Below, piece by piece: positions 8,729 to 18,300 of a stretch of 64,000 bases of DNA (position 1 is its first letter; every line of letters begins with the position of its first letter). This DNA is from JBBDYG01 sp040901765. GTDB taxonomy: Bacteria > Planctomycetota > Planctomycetia > Pirellulales > Lacipirellulaceae. The notes under the pieces are model-generated. The model was not told where the DNA came from, did not search any database, and saw nothing but the letters and a program-made list of their open reading frames with translations. The position numbers were made by a program, and so were the translations under genes. Location of the stretch: positions 1 to 64,000 of the forward strand of contig JBBDYG010000039.1 of the NCBI GenBank assembly GCA_040901765.1, given 5' to 3'.

Positions 8729-8831
8729 GTAGCTGAATTCGCAAGAATTCAGAATTGTTCCGCGACTCCTGAATTCTTGCGAATTCAGCTACGGACGCAG
8801 CGCAATCTTGAATTCTTGCGAATTCGGCTAC
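8729..8831. repeat. three copies of a 24-base REP-like palindromic repeat
   Basis: Three copies of a 24-base unit occur in the 195-base gap: one reading GTAGCTGAATTCGCAAG... at 8729-8752 and two inverted at 8769-8792 and 8808-8831. The core GAATTC-GCAA-GAATTC can itself fold as a 6-bp stem with a GCAA tetraloop. The first two copies form a perfect 24-bp inverted repeat with a 16-base loop. This looks like a REP-type mobile repeat. It lies between DUF1501 and the PPC gene and could act as an attenuator or RNA-stability element. Confidence 0.85.
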
Positions 8832-8851
8832 CGGCGCAGCAGCTTGTCGGC

Positions 8852-11155
8852 ATGAACCATCGCCTCGCCATCTTCGGTGCTCTGTTGGCGTTTACGGCCG
8901 CCATCGCGCCGCTATGCGCCGCTCCGCCGCAGATCGCGCTGGCCAACCCATTGGCTCTCCCACCAGGCAAATCAGTCGACCTGACCATCCACGGCCAGAA
9001 CCTTCTGGATGCCCGGAGACTGTGGACTTCGTTTGCCTCGCGGTGCGAGTTTGTCGCAGCCGACGATGAGGCTTCCAAGAAGGGAGAAAAGCTCCTCTGC
9101 CGCGTGACCATTCCCCGAGGCGAGCAGGTGGGCATCGGCGCGTTTCGGCTTGTCACCGGCGAGGGAGTATCCAATCCGATTCTGATGATGCTCGATGATT
9201 TACCCACCGTGGTCGAATCGGAAAACAACCACTCCATCGAGCAGGCGCAGTCGATCAATTGGCCGACGGCCGTGGATGGCCAATGCGATCCGCTGCAAGA
9301 AGATGTTTTTCGATTTCATGCGGCTGCCGGACAGCGGATGTCGATTGAAGTGGTTGCCCAACGGCTCGGCTCGGCGCTCGATCCGGTGTTGCGGTTGTTG
9401 ACCCCTGAAGGCGCGGAAGTTGTCCGACTCGACGACGTGGAAGGTTCCGGCGGCGATAGCCGCGTCGTTCACGCGTTTGATTCCGAAGGCGATTATTTGG
9501 TTTCCGTCCGCGATGTCCGTCACGCGGGCGGCGCCGGCTTTCGGTATCGGCTGCGCGTCGGGCTATTTCCACTAATCGCCGCCGTATTTCCAGCGGGTGG
9601 CCGAAGCGGCGCGGTGACGTCGTTTGAATTAGTGGGACAACCATCGGGCGCTAGTTCACTGCTGCACGTTGCGCTGCCCGACACGCACGATCGAGCGCAG
9701 CTCGTTTCGTTCAGCGTGCCATCGGTCGAAGGCCCGGGGTCCGGCTGGTTTCGCGTTGAAGCCGGTTCGGGCAGCGAATCGCTCGAATCGGAGCCAAACA
9801 ACGGCCCCGCCGAAGCGACACTGGTCCAAATTCCCGGCGCCGTCAACGGGCGCATCAGTGAACCTGGCGATCGCGACTATTTTAAGTTTCAGGCGAAGCA
9901 GGGTCAGCGAGTCCATTGCGTGGCAATGACCCGCGAACTAGGGTCGCCGTGCGATTTGTACTTGAGCTTGCATAAGGCCGACGGTTCGCAGATCGCGGTT
10001 GCACGCCAGGAACGCCAAACGGTGCTCGACGCGGAAATCCCCGAAGATGGCCAGTACAGTTTGCAAGTCGAGGATCTCCTCGGCGGCGGCAGCCCGGGCC
10101 ACGTCTATCGGATCGACGTGAGCGACACCTACTCTGGCTTCACGCTCAATGCCGAGCAGTTGCAGTATTCATCGCCCCAAGGCGGAACATTCGTGGTGAA
10201 AGTCTTAGCGCCGCGCCGCGGATACGATGGTCCGATTGATTTGGCGGTCGAGGGCCTAGGCGATGGCATAACGCTTGAGGGCAACAAGCTGGAGGGCGCG
10301 GAAGCCTTGCTTAAGATCACCTTGCCGGCCGACATTCCTGCCGGCGAGCTACGGCACGCGATAGTTGTTGGCAGCGCCAAAATCGTCGAGCAAACGGTGA
10401 CGGTGGCGGCCAATCAGCGTGAGCCGTTGCGGGCGCTGTTTCCAAACGCCCTGTCGCTCCCCACCGACCTTGAAAAAACGATTGCAGTTGGCGTCGGGCC
10501 TCCATTTCCACCGTTTTTCGATCTCGCCGTAGTAAGCACGCAGCTTTATTTCCCGCAGCTAATCGGCGCGTCCACCTTCGACATCAACATTACCCGCACG
10601 AACGAGGCGTTCAAGGAGGCGTTATCGCTTACCGTGGAGGGTCTGCCCGAAGGGATCACGGCGGAAGTCGCGCCTGTCGAAGACGGGCTGAAGGCGTATC
10701 GCGTGTCGCTTAAAGGCCCGGTCGATCGAGCGGAGGGCGAGTTTCCCATTCGGATCGTGGGCGTCGGCAAGTTTCAGGAGCAATCGCGCAGCGTCACGCT
10801 CGACAACCTAACGCTGCAGGTCACCAAGCCGTTGGTCGTGTCGGTCGCAATGGCCGGACCGATCGTCGCGGGCGGAGGGCAGCAAGCGCAAGTGACGTTG
10901 CAGCGTTTCGGCGATGAGCCACAACCCGTCCGCTTGCAGGTGAGCGACGGCCCGGCCGGCCTCTCCGCACCGATCTTTGTGACGATTCCCGCTGACGCGA
11001 ATCAAATCACAATTCCGATTACCGCCGCAGCGACCGCGCCACCGGGCAAGTTCGACAACTTGGTGGTGGTCGCTTCGACCACGGTGAAGGGTCAAGCCAT
11101 CACCGTGCAAAGCAAACCCGCGCCGGTTGAGATTCAGCCGGCGGCGGCTCAGTAG
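8852..11155 (+). CDS. secreted protein with two bacterial pre-peptidase C-terminal (PPC) domains
   Basis: A 767-residue exported protein. The signal peptide MNHRLAIFGALLAFTAAIAP starts at the ATG at 8852; an upstream in-frame start would be encoded by the repeat cluster and is rejected. Two PPC beta-sandwich domains follow, each opening with the typical ESExN motif: ESENNHSIEQAQ (about residue 123) and ESEPNNGPAEAT (about 311), each containing the 'D.F.F.A..GQR' core (EDVFRFHAAAGQRM and RDYFKFQAKQGQRV). The C-terminal third is further Ig-like beta-rich sequence. No peptidase or other catalytic domain is present. The next gene starts 17 bases downstream, so it belongs to module 1; a carbohydrate- or protein-binding role is inference. 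Confidence 0.85.
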   Translation: MNHRLAIFGALLAFTAAIAPLCAAPPQIALANPLALPPGKSVDLTIHGQNLLDARRLWTSFASRCEFVAADDEASKKGEKLLCRVTIPRGEQVGIGAFRLVTGEGVSNPILMMLDDLPTVVESENNHSIEQAQSINWPTAVDGQCDPLQEDVFRFHAAAGQRMSIEVVAQRLGSALDPVLRLLTPEGAEVVRLDDVEGSGGDSRVVHAFDSEGDYLVSVRDVRHAGGAGFRYRLRVGLFPLIAAVFPAGGRSGAVTSFELVGQPSGASSLLHVALPDTHDRAQLVSFSVPSVEGPGSGWFRVEAGSGSESLESEPNNGPAEATLVQIPGAVNGRISEPGDRDYFKFQAKQGQRVHCVAMTRELGSPCDLYLSLHKADGSQIAVARQERQTVLDAEIPEDGQYSLQVEDLLGGGSPGHVYRIDVSDTYSGFTLNAEQLQYSSPQGGTFVVKVLAPRRGYDGPIDLAVEGLGDGITLEGNKLEGAEALLKITLPADIPAGELRHAIVVGSAKIVEQTVTVAANQREPLRALFPNALSLPTDLEKTIAVGVGPPFPPFFDLAVVSTQLYFPQLIGASTFDINITRTNEAFKEALSLTVEGLPEGITAEVAPVEDGLKAYRVSLKGPVDRAEGEFPIRIVGVGKFQEQSRSVTLDNLTLQVTKPLVVSVAMAGPIVAGGGQQAQVTLQRFGDEPQPVRLQVSDGPAGLSAPIFVTIPADANQITIPITAAATAPPGKFDNLVVVASTTVKGQAITVQSKPAPVEIQPAAAQ

Positions 11156-11172
11156 TTTCCCGAGGAGTTGTT

Positions 11173-13656
11173 ATGAAGACTCAATCGTATCGCTCGACAG
11201 ATTGGTGCTTTGTAGCAGCGTGCGTCATCGCGTTGGCAGCGTTTGCCGGAATGCCAAAGGTAGAGGCTCATGCAGAGGCGACGCTTGACCTGACCAAGCT
11301 AGAACGTATTGAAGTCGAGCCAAAGGCAGTTCAGTTTCATTCGCCGCGAGAACGGGCGATCGTGCTCGTGACTGGTTACTTTTTGGATGGGTTTGTTGTT
11401 GATCTCACTCAAGACGCCCAGTTTTCACCGGGCGATGTAGCCATCGCTGACATGGAGGCGGGGACGGTCCGGCCAACAGGGAATGGCAGTTGCGAAATCG
11501 CCGTGCAGGTTGGCGATCAGAAAGCTTCCGTGCCGATTGTCGTCGAAGGATTCGATCAGCCGGCCCCGATTTCATTCCGCACGGAAACAGTCGCGGCGCT
11601 AACCCGCCATGGCTGTAATGCGGGCGCTTGCCATGGTTCGCCCAGCGGCAAGGGCGGCTTTCTGCTGTCGCTTGAAGCATACGACCAGGCGATGGACGAG
11701 CGCTCGCTGACCCGCGATGAGGAAGGCCGCCGCACCAACAGCATCGAGCCTTCCCAAAGTTTGCTGCTGCTCAAGCCGGCAATGGTTGTCCCCCATCGCG
11801 GTGGCCTGCAACTTAAAACGACGGATTACGCGTACGACGTGCTACATCAATGGATTGCCGAAGGCTGCGGGGTGGACGGCGCCCAGGGGAAGCGATGCGT
11901 CCACTTGGAGCTTTTGCCGGCGTCGGGGCGGGTACTCAAGTATCCGCACTTGCGGCAACAGATTGTCGCCCGGGCGCACTTTGAAGACGGCGCGATTCGC
12001 GACGTGACGCGGCTCACCAAATTCTCATCATCGGATGAGCAACTCGCCACTGTCAGCGACGACGGGGAACTGGTCGGACACAAGCGGGGCCAGGTCGCGG
12101 TGATGGCCCGCTATCTCGATCAACTTGTTTCCTGCCAGTTCACGTTGGTCGAAAACGTGGAAGGCTTTCGCTGGCCCGATCCGCCGGCAAACAACTACGT
12201 CGATGAGCTAGTCTACGAAAAGTTGCGGCAGCTTCAGTACGAACCATCGGGCCTAAGCTCGGACAGCGAATTCGTCCGCCGCGTCTATCTCGACGTGATT
12301 GGAGTCCTGCCGACGCTGGCCGAGCAGCAGGAATTTTTGGCGGATCAGTCTCCCGAGCGGCGGCAGCAATTGATCGACCGCCTGCTCGAGCGGCCGGAAT
12401 ACGCGCGCTTCTGGGCGATGAAATGGGGCGATCTGCTCCGGCTCAATAAAGCAGAAGTCAAGGAAGCGGGCGTCCACAAATTTCATCAGTGGCTGATCGA
12501 TGTCTTTCAGAAGAACCTGCCGTTCGATCAATTCGCCCGCGAGCTGCTGACGTCGCAAGGCAGCACTTACGAGCATCCCGCGGCCAATTACTATCGCGCC
12601 TGCGATGAAGCGATCGTCGCGGCCGAGACAACGGCTCAGATTTTTCTCGGTTCGCGGATTCAGTGCGCGAAGTGCCATAACCACCCGTTCGAGAACTGGA
12701 CGCAGGACAACTTTTATGGCCTAACCGCGTTTTTCAACCGCGTAAGCCGCAAGCCGGGCTTGCGGGCGGAAGAGGAAATCATCTACATGTCGCGCGAAGG
12801 CGAGGTGAAACAACCGCGCACGGGGCAGACCATGAAGCCGTGGCTGCCGGGCAACGGGGTCATCGAAGATTCCGAGATGCGCGACCGACGCCAGGCGCTC
12901 GCTGATTGGTTGACATCGCCCGAGAATCCCTTTTTCGCCCGCGTCGCGGTGAATCGAATCTGGGCGGAAGTAATGGGGCAGGGGATTGTCGATCCCGTCG
13001 ATGACGTGCGCCAATCGAACCCGCCGTCCATTCCGGCGTTGCTCGACAAGCTTGCCAGCGATTTTGTCGAGCACAAGTTCGATCAGAAGCACATTCTGCG
13101 GACGATTCTGAACAGCCGCACTTATCAACTCAGCAGCCAGGCGACCCCGCTTAATCAAGACGACACGCGATTCTTTTCTCACGCAAAGACGCGGATGCTC
13201 GGCGCCGAACAGTTGCTCGACGCGATCTGCCAGGTGACGCAGCTCGAGGAAACCTTTCCCGGCCTGCCGGCTGGAACCCGGGCCACGGAGCTTCCCAGCC
13301 CCGATTTCGCCCATGAATTTCTCGACACGTTTGGCCGCCCAGCGCGGACCACCGCCTGCGAGTGCGAACGGACCAACGACGCAACGCTCGGCCAATCGCT
13401 CCAGCTTTTCAACGGCTCGCTCGTGCAGCAAAAGCTAATTGATAAAAAGAACCGCTTCCACCAATTGTTAGAAGCGGGCCGGACACCGCCAGAGGTGCTA
13501 AACGAACTGTATCGATCAGCCGTCTGTCGCCAGCCGACCGAAGCCGAGCTGCAAGCGGCGACTGCCCATATTGCCAGCAAAGAAAACCCATCGGAAGGCC
13601 TGGAAGACGTCTGCTGGGCCCTACTTAACAGCGACGAGTTTCTAACCCAGCACTAG
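11173..13656 (+). CDS. DUF1549/DUF1553 protein with Ig-like and haem-binding motifs (PSD1-type)
   Basis: An 827-residue exported protein. Signal peptide (residues 1-33), BIG2-like beta domain (about 40-125), a CX4CH motif in GCNAGACHGSPSGKGG (about residue 147), a second Ig-like region (about 255-325), DUF1549 (about 340-540) with a canonical CXXCH in QCAKCHNHPFENWTQ (about 497), and DUF1553 (about 575-800) with NRIWAEVMGQGIVDPVDD and GRPARTTACECER. These domains are largely confined to Planctomycetes and relatives and are thought to belong to periplasmic or surface haem proteins of unknown reaction. GAGGAG lies just before the ATG. It is 17 bases after the PPC gene and 15 before the esterase. 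The paralogue is at 35132-38467. Confidence 0.93.
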   Translation: MKTQSYRSTDWCFVAACVIALAAFAGMPKVEAHAEATLDLTKLERIEVEPKAVQFHSPRERAIVLVTGYFLDGFVVDLTQDAQFSPGDVAIADMEAGTVRPTGNGSCEIAVQVGDQKASVPIVVEGFDQPAPISFRTETVAALTRHGCNAGACHGSPSGKGGFLLSLEAYDQAMDERSLTRDEEGRRTNSIEPSQSLLLLKPAMVVPHRGGLQLKTTDYAYDVLHQWIAEGCGVDGAQGKRCVHLELLPASGRVLKYPHLRQQIVARAHFEDGAIRDVTRLTKFSSSDEQLATVSDDGELVGHKRGQVAVMARYLDQLVSCQFTLVENVEGFRWPDPPANNYVDELVYEKLRQLQYEPSGLSSDSEFVRRVYLDVIGVLPTLAEQQEFLADQSPERRQQLIDRLLERPEYARFWAMKWGDLLRLNKAEVKEAGVHKFHQWLIDVFQKNLPFDQFARELLTSQGSTYEHPAANYYRACDEAIVAAETTAQIFLGSRIQCAKCHNHPFENWTQDNFYGLTAFFNRVSRKPGLRAEEEIIYMSREGEVKQPRTGQTMKPWLPGNGVIEDSEMRDRRQALADWLTSPENPFFARVAVNRIWAEVMGQGIVDPVDDVRQSNPPSIPALLDKLASDFVEHKFDQKHILRTILNSRTYQLSSQATPLNQDDTRFFSHAKTRMLGAEQLLDAICQVTQLEETFPGLPAGTRATELPSPDFAHEFLDTFGRPARTTACECERTNDATLGQSLQLFNGSLVQQKLIDKKNRFHQLLEAGRTPPEVLNELYRSAVCRQPTEAELQAATAHIASKENPSEGLEDVCWALLNSDEFLTQH

Positions 13657-13671
13657 CCATTTGCGGATGAA

Positions 13672-14562
13672 ATGATGACTTTTCTCTTGTCGCTTTTAGC
13701 GTTGCTCATGGTGGGCATGTTCGCGCCAAGTGCCACGGCGCAGGACGCTCCCTACATTCAGACGGAGAACGTCGTCTACGGTGAGGTGCATGGGGTCGGG
13801 CTACTGATGGATGTCTTCGTCCCCACGGGCGAAAAGAACGGCCTCGGAGTGGTGGACGTGATTAGCGGCGCATGGCACTCCGATCGCGGCAAGATTCGCG
13901 ATCATGCCCGGGCGCAGACGTTCGACATTCTCTGCGGAAAGGGATATACGGTCTTCGCCGTCCGTCCCGGGTCGGTGACAAAGTTCAGCGCCGGCGAGAT
14001 GCTGGCCAACTTGAATCTTGGCATTCGCTGGGCGAAGGACCATTCGAGCGATTATGGAATCGACCCCGACCGTTTGGGGTTGATGGGAGCGTCGGCGGGC
14101 GGTCACCTCGCCTGCCTAGCCGCGGTAACGGCCGAGGCCGAGGGAACTGCGGATACACGGGTCAAGGCTGTCGCTGTGTTTTTTCCGCCAACAGACTTTC
14201 TCGATTTCAACGGCAAGGCCATTGATTCCCGGGGCGATGATCGGATGGGGCCGTTGGTCCGCCGACTCGCGTTTGTGGACGGACTGACCGACCAGACCGA
14301 TGCGGAAGTGGAACAGGCCATTACCCAGATTTCGCCCGCGCGGCTGGTAACGCTGGACGCTCCGCCGTTCTTGCTGATCCACGGCGACGCCGACACGGTG
14401 GTGCCGCTACAGCAATCGGAACTAATGGCGAACGCACTAAACAAAGCGGGCGTTCCCGCGGAACTGATCGTGAAGGAGGGGGGCGGCCATCCCTGGCTGA
14501 CCATGCACGAAGAGGTGCAAGTGCTTGCGGATTGGTTTGATAAACAGTTGGGAGCGGAGTGA
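13672..14562 (+). CDS. secreted alpha/beta hydrolase (esterase/lipase-like)
   Basis: A 296-residue protein. Signal peptide MMTFLLSLLALLMVGMFAPS with cleavage near SATAQD. The nucleophile elbow GASAGG (about residue 143), the acid D in HGDADTVVPL (about 238-247) and the base H in EGGGHPWLTMH (about 266-276) make a complete Ser-Asp-His triad in the expected order. The family resembles acetyl-xylan and feruloyl esterases and BD-FAE hydrolases; the exact substrate is not visible. It is the last gene of module 1, fifteen bases after the DUF1549/1553 gene, which suggests that the module acts on an esterified polymer. An ATG at 13675 is an equally possible start. Confidence 0.88.
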   Translation: MMTFLLSLLALLMVGMFAPSATAQDAPYIQTENVVYGEVHGVGLLMDVFVPTGEKNGLGVVDVISGAWHSDRGKIRDHARAQTFDILCGKGYTVFAVRPGSVTKFSAGEMLANLNLGIRWAKDHSSDYGIDPDRLGLMGASAGGHLACLAAVTAEAEGTADTRVKAVAVFFPPTDFLDFNGKAIDSRGDDRMGPLVRRLAFVDGLTDQTDAEVEQAITQISPARLVTLDAPPFLLIHGDADTVVPLQQSELMANALNKAGVPAELIVKEGGGHPWLTMHEEVQVLADWFDKQLGAE

Positions 14563-14632
14563 CGGAAAGTGAGATTGCAAATTGCAAAATGGGAATTGCA
14601 AATTGACGACAGTGCGTCGACATGCGTTTCCC

Positions 14633-14845
14633 CCAAGCCGGAGGCTTGGCAGCCATTAGCCGGTGGTAAGCGCAAGCGCCACCACCGGCAGGCCGCGCAA
14701 TCAAGCAGCACCCCGGAGGGCGTGCCAGCAACGATCCTAATCGTCAAACTGCTGCGACCCCGCCGGGGTCGTGCGCGTTGGATGCTCGTTTTCCGGTGGT
14801 GCGCTGCGCGACCACCGGCTAATGGCTGTCATCCCTGCCGGGATG
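14633..14845 (+). repeat. 213-base composite hairpin element, copy A
   Basis: A chain of hairpins in the 525-base gap after the esterase. In order: CCAAGCCGGAGGCTTGG; a 17-base terminal motif AGCCATTAGCCGGTGGT at 14651-14667; a CCGGTGGT/ACCACCGG stem; a GCACCCCGG... stem; a GACCCCGCCGGGGTC stem; another CCGGTGGT/ACCACCGG stem; the inverse 17-base motif at 14811-14827; and CATCCCTGCCGGGATG. The same parts in the same order occur inverted at 29598-29809. The rest of the gap shows nothing that I can support. Confidence 0.85.
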
Positions 14846-15087
14846 AGGAAATTGCTGGGCTAGCGCCCACCGCTACATGCCTTGGCCTCTAGTGGGGCCG
14901 GGAGGGCCGCTTTGCGGCGGGGGTTTTCTTGCGGGGCGTAAAGGTTAGCGGTTACGATGTAATTGCGTTGCGGTTATTCATGTAGGAGAGACTTGGCCTA
15001 CGACTCCCAGGTCGCACTGATTTCATCGTTCCCCCGTATCGCGAAGGAGACATCATCATTACGGCCTTTACTCAAATCTTTGGCGGA

Positions 15088-15387
15088 ATGACCCAAATGT
15101 GGCTGAATGTGGCCTTCATCGTTTGTGTTTTTGGTGTCCTGACGTTCAAGCCAGAACGAATTACGAGCCACGTTCGATTCAAAGTCGGCTGCTACTTATT
15201 TGCCCTCTCACTGATTGTGGCGACCGTTAGCATCTTGTTTCCTAACATCAATACGGATGCAGTTCCCCCGTCACGGATGAACGTTGCAATCGGTCTTAAG
15301 CTTGCTCACTTTGTTTCGATTCTGCTATTCGCGGTGAGTTTTATCGCGGCGGTGACTTCGCTCATGCCAAAGAGTTCGGAACATTAA
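15088..15387 (+). CDS. small three-helix membrane protein, unknown function
   Basis: A protein of at least 99 residues with three hydrophobic segments: LNVAFIVCVFGVLTF (about 6-20), VGCYLFALSLIVATVSILF (about 33-51) and HFVSILLFAVSFIAAVTSL (about 73-91). I do not recognise the family. The first ATG in frame is at 15088 but has no nearby ribosome binding site. A strong AAGGAGA at 15044-15050 lies seven bases before an in-frame ATT at 15058, so translation may begin there and add ten residues. It is convergent with glnE, seven bases between stops. Its local base composition is less GC-rich than its neighbours. Confidence 0.65.
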   Translation: MTQMWLNVAFIVCVFGVLTFKPERITSHVRFKVGCYLFALSLIVATVSILFPNINTDAVPPSRMNVAIGLKLAHFVSILLFAVSFIAAVTSLMPKSSEH

Positions 15388-15394
15388 TCCACTG

Positions 15395-18300
15395 CTACCG
15401 CTGGGCATCAAACACCCGCTCAAACCGCGCCCGATTCTCCGCAAACGTCCGCGTCGCTTGTCCTTCCAGCGCGGCGGGTTCAACGCCCAATAGATAGGCC
15501 AGCTTCTCCAGTTCTTTTGTGTCGTCGGGGAATTCGTGTCTACCGGCGGCGTTCATGAGGCGGATGCGGGCCTCGACGCTGCGTTGGAAGCGGTAGCTTT
15601 GGCGGAAGTAGGCGGCGGCGTCGGGTGTGATGTAGCCGGCTTTTTCTAGCTCGGTGAGCGCATCGAGCGTTCCCGTGACGCGGACCGCCGGATCCGCGCC
15701 GCCGTGTTTGAGTTGGAGCATTTGGACGAGGAACTCGGTATCGACGGTTCCGCCACGGCCGCGCTTGAGGTTGCGGGGGGAGGCGGTTTCTTCGAGGCGC
15801 AGGCGCATGAGGCGGATTTTCTGGGCATCCTCTGGATGCCAGGGGGGGCCGAACGCGGCGGCGGCGACGGCCTGCATCGCATACTCAGTGGCCGCGGGGC
15901 TGCCGTAGATCACACGGGCTTTGCATAGGGCCTGCCGCTCCCAAAGTTGGCCCTGGCCTTCGGCGAAGTAGCGGCGGAACATTTCGACCGGCATTGCCAA
16001 GAGGCCGCTGCGACCCGTGGGGCGGAGGCGGACATCGACTTCGTACAGCCGGCCGAACGGGCCGAGGTGGCCGATCACCTTGATGATCCGCTGGCCAAGC
16101 TCGCTGAAGAAGTGGCCGTTGCTGGTGCTTCCCTCGCGGCTGCGCTTGCGCTGGACCGTGTGGCCCTCCGCTTCGTAGAGGAACACGAGATCGAGGTCGC
16201 TATGGTAGTTCGGCTCGCGACCGCCGAGCTTGCCCATCGCGAGCACGATCATCTCGCACCGCTGGCCCGCGCGGGAGGCGAACCGCTCGCGGTAGGCAGG
16301 GTCCACTTCATCCCCCTCGCCGATTTCGCCGATCGTCGGTTCGCCGTATTTCTCAACGAGCTTCACGTACTCGCTGTAGATGATGTGCTTGAGACAGGTC
16401 TCGGCGATATCGGAGAGCGCGGCGTGGGTGTCGCGGATGTCGTCTTTGCCCACGATGTCGCGCACGCCGACCCGCAGGTGCTGGGCGTTCTTGAAGCTGT
16501 GGAGAATCGGCTCCAAATCCTCGGCTCCACGCACCAGTTCGGCGAGCATCTGGTCCCGCACTTCGAGCGTCGGCAGTTTCTCAACGATGAGGCTGTCCAT
16601 TAGCTCGTCGATCATGCCGGGGCTGCTGGTGAGGATGCCGGCGAGATAGGGGCACGCCGCACAGAGCTTGACATAAAGTTGCAGCGAAGGGCGGTTAGCG
16701 CTGAATAGTTCCCACAACGCGGCTTTGCCGCCGAGGGAATCGCTCACGCGATTCAGGTTCACGAGCGTGGTGCCCGGCTCGGGCGTTTGGGCGATCGCGG
16801 CGAGCAGTCGCGGGGCGATTGATGCCAAGAAGTGACGGCACCGGCGAGTGGAGAGGAAGCGAATCCGCTCGGTCGCCAGGGCCATCAGGTTTTGATAGGC
16901 GGCCGGCACGTCGGTGAACGGGTAGCGGCCGAGCACTTGCTCGATGCGCTCGGGCGACGGGTCGGGATCATTCACGAGATCAACTTCCGGCTCCGCGGCG
17001 GCGTCGGTGCCGAAGGCATCGTGGAGCAGGTGATCGAGAATCCGGCGGTTCAGTTCGGTGCGGTGCTTGAAGTCGGACTCGAACGCGGCGCGGGCCGATT
17101 GGTGCGGAGTGCTGCCGTAGCCCATGCGGATCGCCAGGCGCTGTAGCTCTTGCGAATCGCTCGGCAGCAGATGGGTCTGCAAGTCGAACATGATTTGCAG
17201 GCGATGCTCGATCTTGCGGAGCAGGGCGTAGTTATCTTCGAGAATCGCGGCTTCCTGCGGCGTGAGGCAGCCAGCAACTTCGAGCCGCTTGATCGCGTCG
17301 AACGTATTGCCAGTGCGGACATCGGGCAACGTGCCGCCATTGAGAAGTTGCAGAAACTGAATGACGAACTCCACGTCGCGGATACCGCCATGGCCCGTTT
17401 TAACATTCCGCAGGTCGCCCTGTTCACTGGTCGCGCGGCCTTCGATGCGGCGTTTGAGCGACTTAATGCCCGTGATGTCGGCGAGGCTAAGGTAGCGGCG
17501 ATAAATCCAGGGTTCGAGACGTTCGAGCAACTTGTCGCCAAGGTCGAGATCGCCGGCGATCGGCCGGGCCTTGACGAAGGCCTGCCGTTCCCAGGTGCGG
17601 CCTTTCACGTCGTAGTAGTGGACCATTGAATCGTAGGCGAGGCACATCGGGCCGCGGGAACCTTCAGGCCGTAGGCGTAGATCGACGCGGTAGGCGGCCC
17701 CGAGGCCCGTCGTTTCCGTGAGCAGTCGGACCATATCTCGCGCCAGGCGTTCGAAGAATTCTTGGTTCGACACGTTGCGGCGACCAGTGGTTTGCCCCTC
17801 CTTGTCGTACATCAGGATCAAGTCGATGTCGCTGGAATAATTGAGTTCGATGCCTCCGAGCTTGCCCAGTGCCAGCACCACAAACTTGGCGCGCCCGCCG
17901 TCGGGCGTGGTAGGGACGCCCCACCTCTCTTCGAGGTCTTGCCGGGCGTATTGCAGCGCGGCTTCGACGATCGCATCGGCAAGGAACGAAATCTGCCGGG
18001 CAACGTGGGCGACGTTCAGGCCCCGCACGATGTCGCCGTAAGCGATCCGCATCGTTTCGCGCTGCTTATACCGCCGCAGCGCCGCGAGCACGTCCGATGT
18101 ATCTTGCATCACGCGGACTTCGCCGACGATTTCTTCAACGAGCAGATCACGAGCCACCGGCTGGCCCTCGGTCATCCGCAGCAGGTCATAGCATTCGTTA
18201 TCGCAGACGAGCAAATCACTAAGATACTGACTGGTTGACAAAATCTGCAGCAGATTAGGAAGCGCTTGGGGGTCACGCTCAAACAGGGCGACCGTCGCCA

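Noticed and set aside
12253..13431. Long minus-strand frames opposite the DUF1549/1553 gene
   Set aside because: Shadows of a strongly supported gene with signal peptide, haem motifs and ribosome binding site.
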